Source: Strigamia acuminata (taxonomy: Eukaryota > Arthropoda > Chilopoda > Geophilomorpha > Linotaeniidae). Taken from it: 64,000 bases of DNA. Numbering within the stretch: the first letter of the stretch is position 1; each line of letters begins with the position of its first letter. The stretch spans positions 22,625,060 through 22,689,059 of the forward strand of contig OX442314.1 of the NCBI GenBank assembly GCA_949358305.1, in the 5' to 3' direction. Positions 10,889-21,900 of the stretch are shown here, in pieces. The position numbers and the translations under genes were made by a program. Under the pieces are notes generated by a model. It was not told the origin of the DNA, did no database searches, and was given only the letters and a program-made list of their open reading frames with translations.

Positions 10889-11398
10889 ATGTTTAGCCAG
10901 CAGATCGGTGGACACTTGTCTTCTTTCTTCGGAAATCTCCTTCTTCCAAACCTCTTGCAGTATTCCAATTCATGCTGCCCACAAATCGGAATCCATAACC
11001 CCGTTCTTACTTACAGTAATGCTTTTAACAACAAATCCCTTTGTCCAGTTTCAGAAGTAAAATTTTATTTAAAATTCACTTCTAATATTAGTAGGGAAAA
11101 TAAACCTCTCTTCCTGGCTTCTTCTCGGCATTTTGATCCGGTTATGGCTGTCACCATCTCTAGATGGATAAAAACGAATCTTTCCAGTTCCGACATCGAT
11201 ACTTCTGTATTCAAAGCTCACTCCACTCGAGCCGCATCTACTTCCTTTGCCTTTTCGAAAGGAGTCAGTCTTTCCCATATCCTAAAATCGACAGATTGGT
11301 CTTCTGCTCGAGTTTTCTTTGACCATTACAATAAGCCCTTTAATTTACCTTCTATCAAATTCGCTAACACTGTTTTAAGTGGCTACGAAATGCCATAA
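10889..11398 (+). pseudogene. DIRS tyrosine recombinase, C-terminal catalytic domain
   Basis: This is the longest open piece of the DIRS relic, 169 codons. It contains AHSTRAASTSFAF (Arg of the tyrosine-recombinase triad), ILKSTDWSSA and FFDHYNKPF, whose Tyr is in the place of the nucleophile. These match the DIRS/Ngaro pattern of HSTR and DWSS motifs followed by a tyrosine near the end. The N-terminal domain upstream is broken by stops, so the protein is not expected to be functional. Confidence 0.75.
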
Positions 11399-11431
11399 AT
11401 AAGATCATTTATTTGTTGATGTTATACAATT

Positions 11432-11702
11432 GCAAATTTTACGAAGAAATGACGTAAAATATAAATTGTATGAATAACAAATACAACGCAATCGTGGTAA
11501 TTCTCGTTGCAATGAAGTCTTTATCTGAATAAAGTATTATTATTAAATAATTACGTTGTAGCCAGAGACCGGATGCCTGTATTAGAGCGCGCTTCCTGGC
11601 AGAACTTTCTTTAAAAGCACTGTATTATCTTGGACAAGCCATAAATAGCATCATTTATTTGTATACAATTTATATTTTATGTCATATCTTCGTAAAATTT
11701 GC
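11432..11702. repeat. 40-nt inverted repeat at the DIRS right end
   Basis: Arms 11432-11471 and 11663-11702 are near reverse complements (GCAAATTTTACGAAGA against TCTTCGTAAAATTTGC). A direct repeat of the GCCATAAATA...TCATTTATTTG type lies outside each arm. The position just after the recombinase stop suggests a DIRS terminal structure. Confidence 0.65.
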
Positions 11703-11713
11703 AATTTACTAAC

Positions 11714-14522
11714 ATTGAGCCTCATAGGTAAACATGTGAAAATTTCAAATTATGGAGCAACATCAGAACTTAACAAATAATGAAAGTAAAATTTGAAAGT
11801 CTTCCCAATAATTAGGACTATACTAAAAAAAAAATTCTTTGCGGAAATTAGTGCATGTAAGTTTTAATTGATTATTTTTTATTGGGTTTTCCCTAGTTAA
11901 CTGGAAGAAACTCCAATTCACTAACAAACTCCAATTATTTTGAAGTATTTTTCAATTTATTAAAAAAAAAAACTTGAATTCTCTGGAAAAATTTGCATTT
12001 TTCTCGAGAATTGAAAAATCGCCAATTTTCCCCGAGATCTCGGGAAGAAACCCTAATCACAAATCACCGGTTTTTTTTTTGTAAAACCACCTGGTTCAAA
12101 CAACCACCTGATTCCAAATAGATGCCCGGGCGTTTATTCAAAGTTTTAACTTTTTTTTTCATTTCAAAAATAAAATTTGATTTCATCTTTATAGTTGGGA
12201 TTAAAGTCACGATAGGAATGGTTTCAAGGTGAGCTCTGTTCCGAAACGTGTAAATCAAGATTAAACCGTCTAGCTGCGAATGATTGAGTGGGTAAGTAAT
12301 GGTTCTTAATGGAAAATTTTAACGCGCCAAAGAACATATTGACATTTAGCGCAGATGCACTTGACTTTACCACAGTAAGAAATCAAAAACTAAAATTGAA
12401 AAATTGAAAGAAATAAAAATAAAAAACTTTATGGTCTGTTTGCTTTTAGAAAAAATCGATACCGCGTACAAATTCAACAATTTAAAATGTTGAGCGGTTA
12501 TCTGAAGAAAAAATCCTGGTTTTGACAGGTAAAATGGGCCAAAAAAATGGTTACGTAAGTTCACCCAGCTATCCTACGTCTCCATCCCATTCCCCTAACT
12601 CAAAAAAGCCCAAAAGCACCTTACTAAAATGTCATTTTTTCAAACACTACACTAGAAAGTTACGAGTTTTTCATTCCCGAATCAGCAAATTCAACTCACC
12701 GATGAAGTAAATTTCTCGACGATTGGAAAACGTCTCTCGAACGCAAACAGAGCTTAGAAACTCCAATTTAATTCGACTCGATTGAGTGCTTTGTTTCTTT
12801 AAAAGTCCTCCACTTCATCTGTCATTTCATCATTGTAAGTGGATTTTCCCATTCGTATATTATTCCTTAAACTCAAGCGTATGTAGCAAAACCTAGTTTT
12901 AATTAAGTAAAAACATGTCAGTTAAAAATTCAAATGTTTTGGTTTATTTTTTTGTTTACTTACCGTCCGCCATTTTTTTTACTAACCACGTTGCACGATC
13001 GTGTCTCACGCAGTTTCACCACGTGTTGAAGAGCCTCTCGTATAATTTGTAACATATTTTATTTATGGTCTGAACTTATCTTCCTTATCTTATCTCAAAA
13101 AAATAAACTGGAGTCGGTAGAAATCGATCGCCTAAAAAATCGCCATTTTCGCAATATTTTGGTGCATAGTGCGACATCTTGAGGTAATGGGAACAACTAT
13201 TAAATTAAAAAATATGTACAATTTTGTACAAGTTATTGCTGCAAAACGTAAAAAACAAATGCAAATAAAGACAAGTTTGAAACAAAAATTTTCACAAAAA
13301 ATTCTATATATAAAAGATCTCGCTCTGCTCTGCGTAAACAAAGAGTTCTTATCTGTTGATTCACGGGGTGCTTTGCAGCAACACGAGGCAAAAGTAAACA
13401 AAACAATAAAAAGCGTAATTGCACACGGAATTCTCCTATTTACCTGGAAACAAAAGACCTAAGATTTAAGCCAGGCACGTTCTTGCACAGTTCCCTTTAC
13501 GAAATCCTCAACTCGGCAAGTGATTAAGTCATTTCAGGCAGCTGTAGCTGGCTTATTGGGCGCCCCTGGTAGAAATAAATTTGGAGCTGCAGCACAAGCT
13601 CCTTCCACAGCAGATTTTTTTAAATTGACGATAGTCTTAAAATGGCAATCAAAGTGCTTGCCATAAAATTTTATGACGATATATTAATTTTTTTGATAAG
13701 TTTGTAAACAAAATGTCTATTTCCCGCACAAAACGATTGCTCCAATCCGCTTAATCGTATCTGGTCGTAAGTTGTAACGCGTGATTAACGTAACGGGTAA
13801 TAAATCGGTAGCTGTCGGGTCTCGGCTTCTCTGCGATGCGTTAACTGGCAAAATGGCGGTTCTCGGACGGCAAGTGATGCACCAAAATGATGAACCGAAA
13901 CGCTCTTAAGCAACCAAACTTTTTGAGGTACTATTACTTCTTTTACAAGGATAAGCAAGACAATTTCCATTCAAATCAGAGCAATTAACCTCATTAAATT
14001 TGGTTCTAATGCAGAAATTACACAAATTTCCTGATTCCAAAAAAGTGCAAAGCAAATTGTAATAAATTGCTTTTTAAGTTATCTTGCAGCTTTTTAGTTG
14101 ATGCTTCAAAACCTGAACAACATTCAGCTTTCCCACCCCTTAATTAGTATCATCTCAGACGTTATTTCCTGGCAACACCCCCGACATAACCATTGGATTG
14201 CAGCAATAATAGGCACCAACGGTGCTATAACATCGTGACTGGAGTTCAAAATTTTGCCCCAGAAAGCTGAAAGCTGAGAGCAAAAGCATGATTTAATTTC
14301 CTGTTGTTGCTGAATCACACCATTTATATAGTTTGTGGTTCTTTCCACAGGACACTAAACGAAAAAAAAGACAGACACATCTACAACCCAGCTAAAACTA
14401 GTTTCTCGAAATAAAACAGAATTCTAAACCATAATTAAATTGAAAGTACCACACGTTTTTTAAACGGTCAATTTTGTCTTGAAATGCATATTTTGCACTT
14501 AGCTTTTGTATCTGGCGCTCAC
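11714..14522. other. Non-coding stretch between the DIRS relic and the CAGCTG element
   Basis: No exon is recognised. The sequence is AT-rich with homopolymer runs. Short open frames on both strands lack family features. A CCGCCATTTT word (YY1-like) occurs near 12967. Confidence 0.4.
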
Positions 14523-15782
14523 TAGATTCGGGGATGGACTAATCGGCAGCTGTCAATCGTCAGCTGTCAGCTGTCAGCTGGCAGCTGGCAGCTGACGAAT
14601 CGGATTATGTCGCTAATCCGCAAAAAACGCCGAAACTAATCGGCAGCTGGCAGCTGTCAATCGTCAGCTGCCGCCGATTTTTGGCTCCGGTTTTCGACCG
14701 TCAGCTGCGCCGGTTTTTGGCCGACAGCTGCCGGTAGCTGCGTCGGTTTTAGACCGGCAGCTGCGCTGGTTTTGACCGGCAGCTGGGCCGGTTTTGGGCC
14801 GGCAGCTGCGCCGGTTTTCGATCGTCAGTTGCCGGCGATTTTCGATCGTCAGCTGCCGCCGATTTTTGACGTACAGCTGACGATTTTTGAATTTGATGGC
14901 AGCATTTTCGATCGTGTATTTGACCGGCAGCTGCGCCGGTTTTAGATCGGCAGCTGCGTCGATTTTCGACTGGCAGTTGCGACGATTTTTGACCGTCAGC
15001 TGCTGGTTTTCGACCGTCAGCGCTATGAAATACACATGAAATACACGTGAAATACTACAAAATATGAAATGAAATACTACAAATAAATATGAATATGAAT
15101 ATATATGAATATAAATGAATATAAATGAATACAAATGAATACAAATATAAATTAATAAATATAAATGAAATAAATACTACAAATGAAATGAAATACTACA
15201 AATAAAATGAAATACTGTCGGGCCAAAATCGCCGGCCAAAAATCGTCAGCTGTACGTCAAAAATCGCCGGCAGCTGACGATCGAAAACCGGCGCAGCTGC
15301 CGGCCCAAAACCGGCCCAGCTGCCGGTCAAAACCAGCGCAGCTGCCGACCAAAAATCGCCAGCTGTCCGCCAAAAATCAATCGCCGGCAGCTGCCGGCCC
15401 AAAACCAGCCCAGCTGCCGGTCAAAACCAGCGCAGCTGCCGACCAAAATTCGTCAGCTGTACGTCAAAAATCGGCGGCAGCTGACGATCGAAAATCGCCG
15501 GCAACTGACGATCAAAAACCGGCGCAGCTGCCGGCCCAAAACCGGCCCAGCTGCCGGTCAAAACCAGCGCAGCTGCCGGTCTAAAACCGACGCAGCTACC
15601 GGCAGCTGTCGGCCAAAAACCGGCGCAGCTGACGGTCGAAAATCGGAGCCAAAAATCGGCGGCAGCTGACGATTGACAGCTGCCAGCTGCCGATTAGTTT
15701 CGGCGTTTTTTACGGATTAGCGACATAATCCGATTCGTCAGCTGACGATTGACAGCTGCCGATTAGTCCATCCCCTAGATTC
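14523..15782. mobile_element. 1.25-kb foldback element built of CAGCTG repeats
   Basis: The element (14530 to 15774/15775) starts GGGGATGGACTAATCGGC and ends with its reverse complement. It is flanked by a 7-8 bp duplication (TAGATTC, or CTAGATTC). The arms, roughly 14530-15020 and 15230-15775, are long inverted copies made of dozens of CGGCAGCTG-type units spaced by CGATTTTTGACCG-like linkers. The centre is AT-rich with AATATGAATA repeats. There is no transposase, so it is non-autonomous; the target-site size is compatible with hAT mobilisation. It ends about 160 bp before the POLR1A start codon. Confidence 0.85.
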
Positions 15783-15936
15783 GTCACTAGATGGCGGTAA
15801 TACATAGCAAGAAATTAATCGATTGTAGTTGCCTGGATGTGCGCTAACTCCATTACTCTTGTCCTCCTGCCTCCGCATGCTTCATTTTGACGCATTTGAT
15901 AGTCGTATTTGAACTTGTCTAAAAACAACTTGAACA
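15783..15936 (+). promoter_or_regulatory. Proximal promoter and 5' leader region of POLR1A
   Basis: Only about 155 bp separate the foldback element from the POLR1A start codon. There is no clear TATA box; an ATGGCGG word occurs at 15790. The ATG is preceded by AACA. The start was chosen because the encoded N-terminus matches the RPA1 family and the exon's phase fits the next one. Confidence 0.4.
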
Positions 15937-18900
15937 ATGAACGAAAGTCCATCATGTATCGTCAAGTCCGCTTCGTTTCAAACTTTCACAGATGCAGAAA
16001 TACTTAATTTAAGTGTCGTCGAAGTGAACACGCCGAAAACATTCAATGCGTTAGGCCATCCGTTGCCCGGCAGTGTTTACGACCATGCTTTAGGTACGAG
16101 CTGTATATTCTCCAACTCGCAACACATACTAATAAGTTTATCAATACAGGCTGTACCGATCCCGGAGATATATGCACAACTTGCGGCGGCGATCAACTAC
16201 GTTGTCCGGGACATATGGGACACATATCGTTACCGTTACCCGTTTTCAATCCTCTATTTTCAAAGTTTTTACACAAAGTAAATTTACACTGAAAGGTTAT
16301 ACATCTCGTGCGTTTATTTTAATTTTTTTAAAATTTTCTTTTACCAGCTTCTGCGTGGATGCTGCTTCAAATGTCATCGAATAATGGCGCCAAGCTCTCA
16401 ATGTTTACTACTCCAAGCACAATTAGGGTTTTTGGAGTACGGATTAGTTACAGCCGCTCAGCAAATAGCGGACGAAACGACCGAAGAATTGAGCAAAAAT
16501 GCAGAGGAGGTTGTATGTGATTATCTTGACAAAAGATTGAAAGAAATTACATCGGCGGAAATGAAAGGTGCTTTTCTTTTGATTGATTTAAGGAAATAAT
16601 AAAGGAAATTAAAATTGATGGTTTATTTCTACAGATGGCGATGAAACGAAACCGAAAGTTTCCCAAATGAAAAATGTTATCACGTACAAACAATGGATAG
16701 TGAAGGAGTTTAATAAAACATACTTTTTTAAACCGCCAAAAAAATGCAATCATTGTCAGGCAACCAAGTCCCCGATTTTTCGCCTTTCAGAAAACACGTT
16801 TATCATGTCGAATATAAGGAGCAGAAAACTAGCTACAAAGACAGCGACTAAAAAGACGCCAAAGAGGTTTATTAAACATATTAAATTTATTGTTATAATT
16901 AACTAATTCTTTTTTAAAATTTAGAAGCAAGAAGTCTGTCGAAGCTGACGAGGAAAGTATGCTTATCGAGTTAGAAAATAAAGAGAATGAAGACGAGGAG
17001 ACTGAAGAACTACCGGGAACAAAAATTTTGACGCCCATGAAAGTGCACGAACATTTGGTCGCTATATGGGAGCGCGAAAGCTCGTTAATGAAGTGTCTTT
17101 ATCCCATTTTAAAATCTATCTCATCGCAATGTCCGCTTGATATTTTTATCATAAGTGTGATTCCTGTTCCTCCTCCTAAATTCCGACCCGTAAGTAGTTC
17201 GCAACTGAAAGATTAAATATTAAAAATGTTAAAAAATATCTAAATATTTGTTTGCATTTTCAGCTGAATCGACTTGGCGATGAAAAGTACGATAACCCGC
17301 AAAGTCTTAATTTAACGCGGGTCGTTCAAACGTCTATGGTCATTCGTCATCTTGTAAAACAACTCAAACCGAACGGTCCAAATCTAGTGGATGATGAATT
17401 TGAAGTACGCTATTTTTGCGTCATCATTTGATATTTATTCAATTTAATATTTGTTTAACTGTAATTTTAGAGACCGCTGAAGAAACTCGAGGGTAGTACC
17501 CTAACTGAAAAACTGAATTCAGCTTGTATTCTTCTTCAGTGTCAGGTCAATGCAGTTCTCGATAATGATGTATCTGTTAAGGGTGCCGACAAGTCAACTA
17601 TAGGAGTGAAACAGGTATGAAAATCGTTAAATATTGTCTAAAAACAAAAGAAATCATCAAATAACATTTATTTGTAGGTGATCGAGAAGAAAGAAGGTTT
17701 ATTCAGACAGAACATGATGGGGAAACGTGTCAATTACGCAGCACGTTCGGTTATTTCACCCGATCCTTACATCAGCATTGACGAAATAGGAATTCCCGAA
17801 GTTATTGCGAAGAAATTAGTCTACCCTCAAACAGTTACACCTTGGAACGTGAATGAGTTACGCCAAGCCGTCTTAAACGGTCCAGACATACATCCGGGGT
17901 AAAATAAAACAAATCTAAGCAAAAATATCAATTTTTGATCGTTTTGATCTTTCAACATTTAGGGCAACTATGGTCCAAAATGCAGATGGAACTCGTATAC
18001 GATTGGACAAAAGTGAGCTCAAGAGAGCTGCAATTGCCAAACAATTGCTCACGCCCGGTGTTAACAAAGAACTAGACGGCTGCAAAAAAGTATTAAAGAA
18101 AATCATACATCCACAACTGTAACGCGAACATGAAATAACGTGTTTCTTAATCCAGGTTTTCAGGCACGTAATTAATGGCGACATGCTGCTCGTTAATCGG
18201 CAACCCACTTTACACAAACCGAGTATTATGGCGCACAAAGCGCGAGTTTTACGCGGCGAAAAAACGCTCCGTCTGCATTATTCCAACTGCAAAACCTACA
18301 ACGCCGATTTTGACGGTGACGAAATGAACATCCATTTACCACAAAGTGAACTTGCGAGAGCAGAGGCGCGCATGATCGGTAAATCGTCCCGATTTAAACG
18401 AAAAACAACGTTCTAATCTCTTTATTACACGCAGCTAATGTAACTAACCAATATCTCGTGCCTAAAGATGGCACGCCTCTCGGAGGCTTAATCCAGGATC
18501 ACATGATCTCCGGTGTGCTTATGACTGTGCGCGGAAGGTTTTTCAACAGGTACATCCCTAATATCGACACTCTTTTCATTTAAATTTATCTAATAAAATT
18601 TACTAGGCAAGATTACATGCAACTAGTATTAAAGGCCATTCCGTTCTTCCCCGGACGAATTAAAACGCTTCCGCCCACTATTTGGAAACCTTACGCACTG
18701 TGGACTGGAAAGCAAGTGATTTCCACTATGTTAATAAACTTAATACCTAAGGAGAAACCTTTAATTACGCTCGAAGGAACTTCTAAGATAGCAACTAAGG
18801 TTTGTAACAGGATATTTTAGTCGGAAATAATTTATTTAAATATTTATTTGTTACTTTAGAGTTGGCAAAGGGTTCCGGCTAGGGAGTGGTCGGTTGGAGG

Positions 18901-21900
18901 CAAGATCGTGGAACCCAATATGAGCGAAAGTGAGGTTATCGTTCGAAATGGTGAACTTTTGTGCGGCGTGTTGGACAAAGCGCATTACGGACCAACTGCT
19001 TTTGGTCTAATTCACAGCTGTTACGAGGTTTCGGCGATTCATTTGTCGCTAATTCTATTTTTCGTCTGATTTATGTTATTTTTGCAGTTGTATGGTGGCG
19101 TTGTTTCGAGCGAGATCTTGTCCGCTATGGGTCGGTTATTTAATTCATTTATTCAAAACGTTGGTTTTTCATTAGGAGCCCTAGATATTGTCAGCAAAAG
19201 GAAGGTACGTCGAAACGAATCGGCGTGTTTATCGATTTATCGATTTGAATTATTATTTTAATCTAGGCTGACCAGAAACGGAAGAAGGCAATTAGTAAAG
19301 CACAAAACGTCGGTTATGAAGTCGCTGCAGATGCGCTTTCGATCAAAAATCGAGGTGATGTCTCGTTAATCATTGATCAAATGGAAAGTGCACATTTTGA
19401 ATTGGATGACAGGCTGATGAAGGCACTTGACATGGAAATGAAATCGCAAACCGATAAACTAAGCAATCAGATTAGCAAGTAATTATTTTGAAACAAAATA
19501 TAAAATTGATGTATAATTTATTTTTATTTATTTTTTTTTTGCAGGATCGTAATGCCAAATGGATTATTAAAAATATTTCCCGAGAATAACCTACAACTTA
19601 TGGTTTTATCTGGCGCGAAAGGCTCGACTGTAAACTCCATGCAAATTTCATGTTCGCTCGGACAGATCGAACTTGAAGGTCGTCGCCCACCTCTCACGCC
19701 GAGCGGCCGTACACTCCCGTCGTTTAGGCCGTATGACGTGACGCCAAGGGCCGGTGGATTTGTAGCTGGGCGTTTTGCCACTGGAATTGAACTGCAAGAA
19801 TTTTTCTTTCATTGCATGGCTGGTCGAGAAGTATTTATTAGTGTTTAAATTAGTATTATTTTTTTTGCAATTTAATTATTTTGTAATTTTGTTTTGTAGG
19901 GTTTGATTGATACCGCCGTTAAAACAAGTCGCAGTGGTTACTTACAACGCTGTCTTATCAAACACCTGGAAGCATTGCACGTCAATTACGATTCGACAGT
20001 GAGAGATTGTGACGGAAGTGTGATTCAAGTAGAGTTTTTGAATTATTTGACTTAATTTGTTGTTAATTTTTCAATTTCTTAATTTTTGGTAGTTTTTGTA
20101 TGGCGAGGATGGATTAGATATTCAAAAATCAACTTACGTCCAGGAAAAACAATTGCCTTTCTTAATTAGAAATCATGGTGCTATTTATGACGAGAAAAAG
20201 ATCCAACAACTTAAAGCTCGCACCGATCAAGAGGAAATTTCGTCAATACAGAAATCGGTAAAATAATAAAAAGATGAAAAGAAAAACAAAATAAATTTAA
20301 ATTTTTTTTTATTTTAAAGATTAAAAAATGGAAAAAACGAAACGTGAATGAAGCGAAGGCGAAAATTTCACCGTTCCAGTGTTTTAGTAGAAAATATCGA
20401 GATGACGACAGAGACGATTTAATACACAAATGGCAAAACATGGACGAAAACGCAAAACTCAAGTGAGAAAAATTCATACAATTAATTTTCTTTGACAATT
20501 TACTAAATATTTTCTGTTTTATTTTGCTAGATATATTAAAAAGGCCGCTCCATGCCCAGAACCGGTCGTATCTAAATTGAATCCCGATAGTCACTTTGGT
20601 GCTGTAGTCGAACGACTAGAACAACTAATCGACGATTATCTGGATGTAAACCCGAATAACTTAATCGACAACTCGTCAGGGCCTTCGTCCGAGGTTTTCA
20701 AAGATATGATTAAGCTTAAAGCCATGAGCTGCACGTGCGAACCTGGCGAAGCTGTCGGCCTGCTTGCAGCTCAAGTAATCAACCGCTTGAAAACAAAAAC
20801 GTAAATTTTTTGTTTTAAATTTTTTTTCTTTTTTTTCAGTCGGTTGGCGAACCCTCCACTCAGATGACGCTTAACACTTTCCATTTTGCCGGGCGTGGTG
20901 ACATGAACGTTACCCTGGGAATTCCCCGAATGAGAGAAATCCTAATGAGTGCGAGTGAGAATATAACAACACCCAGTCTGGAGATCCCGTTCCTCAAGTC
21001 CGCCGTTCACAGAGCGGAAGAAATGAAATTGAGACTAGGCCGTGTATATTTGAATCAAGTGATTGAGAAAATCATCGTAAATGAGAGTTTGTGTGTTCAA
21101 TCCAATCAGTAAGCGATTTTTAACGTAGAAATTGGAAAAATCAATATTTATATTTATTTATTTATTTATTTAGGAGGTATCGTGTTTATAAATTACACTT
21201 TCAATTTCTTAAGCACAAGCAATATCGTGAGTTGTATCACACGACACCTACAAAAATATTGCAGTACGTGGAGAAAGTATTTTTTAAATTTGTGATTAGA
21301 GATTTGAAAGGCAAATGTAAATCAGTGGACGATTCATCGTTAATCGACAACGAGACTTTAAAAGATAATAAAATTGATGAAGCCGAAGATGCGGAGGTGG
21401 AAAACGACGAAGAATTGGACGATAGTGGAGATGATGAAGGGGATGCGGACACGGCCGCTGCAAGATCGAAAAAGCAACGCGGTGACGGAGCTTATGAAGA
21501 GAAAGAGGCCGATGATGAGGTCGAGAAAGATATGGGCGACGAAGAAATGGATGAAGGGTTGAATACGGGCAGCGAAGAATTGAGTCCGGAAGACGAGGAA
21601 AGTGAAGAAATAAAAGATATAAAAGACGATGTGAAATGCAAGGGGAAAGTAAAGGAAAAGGAGAAGAATGAAAGGATTAATGTATAATTTATTATTATTA
21701 TTTCGTTGTTGTTGTTGACCCTAATAATATTGCTTTTAATTTTTTTTAGCGCGTGTTAGGCTTAAATCCATGGATTGATGGCTACGACTTCGATGCTAAA
21801 AAGGGAGAATGGTGCGAATTAACGCTTAAAGTTAGTATTTTATTGATTATAAACTAATTGTTTCGTTTAATGTTTGATATTTAATATTATTTTTTCAGTT

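Larger units (their letters stand above)
9529..11713 (+). mobile_element. Decayed DIRS-type retrotransposon (RNase H and tyrosine recombinase)
   Basis: Reading across frames, 9529-9830 carries RNase H pieces: a GWGAV block, LELIATFWGLKAF, TSAITAINNLGSPGSHEL and ENCLADAASR. At 9869-10138 comes the typical DIRS tail with SWRPDP, LPYAFPPFSLI and PVWPGQSSFPML. Around 10500-10850 are fragments of the recombinase N-terminal domain (SYNTYETSWKRWC). The catalytic domain follows at 10889-11398. Reverse transcriptase is missing upstream, and stops and frameshifts break the rest, so the copy is 5'-truncated and dead. The right end near 11432-11702 contains an inverted repeat, in keeping with the odd termini of DIRS elements. 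Confidence 0.75.

Noticed and set aside
14664-15584. Open frames of 156 and 125 codons in the CAGCTG region
   Set aside because: They are translations of foldback arms; the same motif appears in both orientations with no protein family match.
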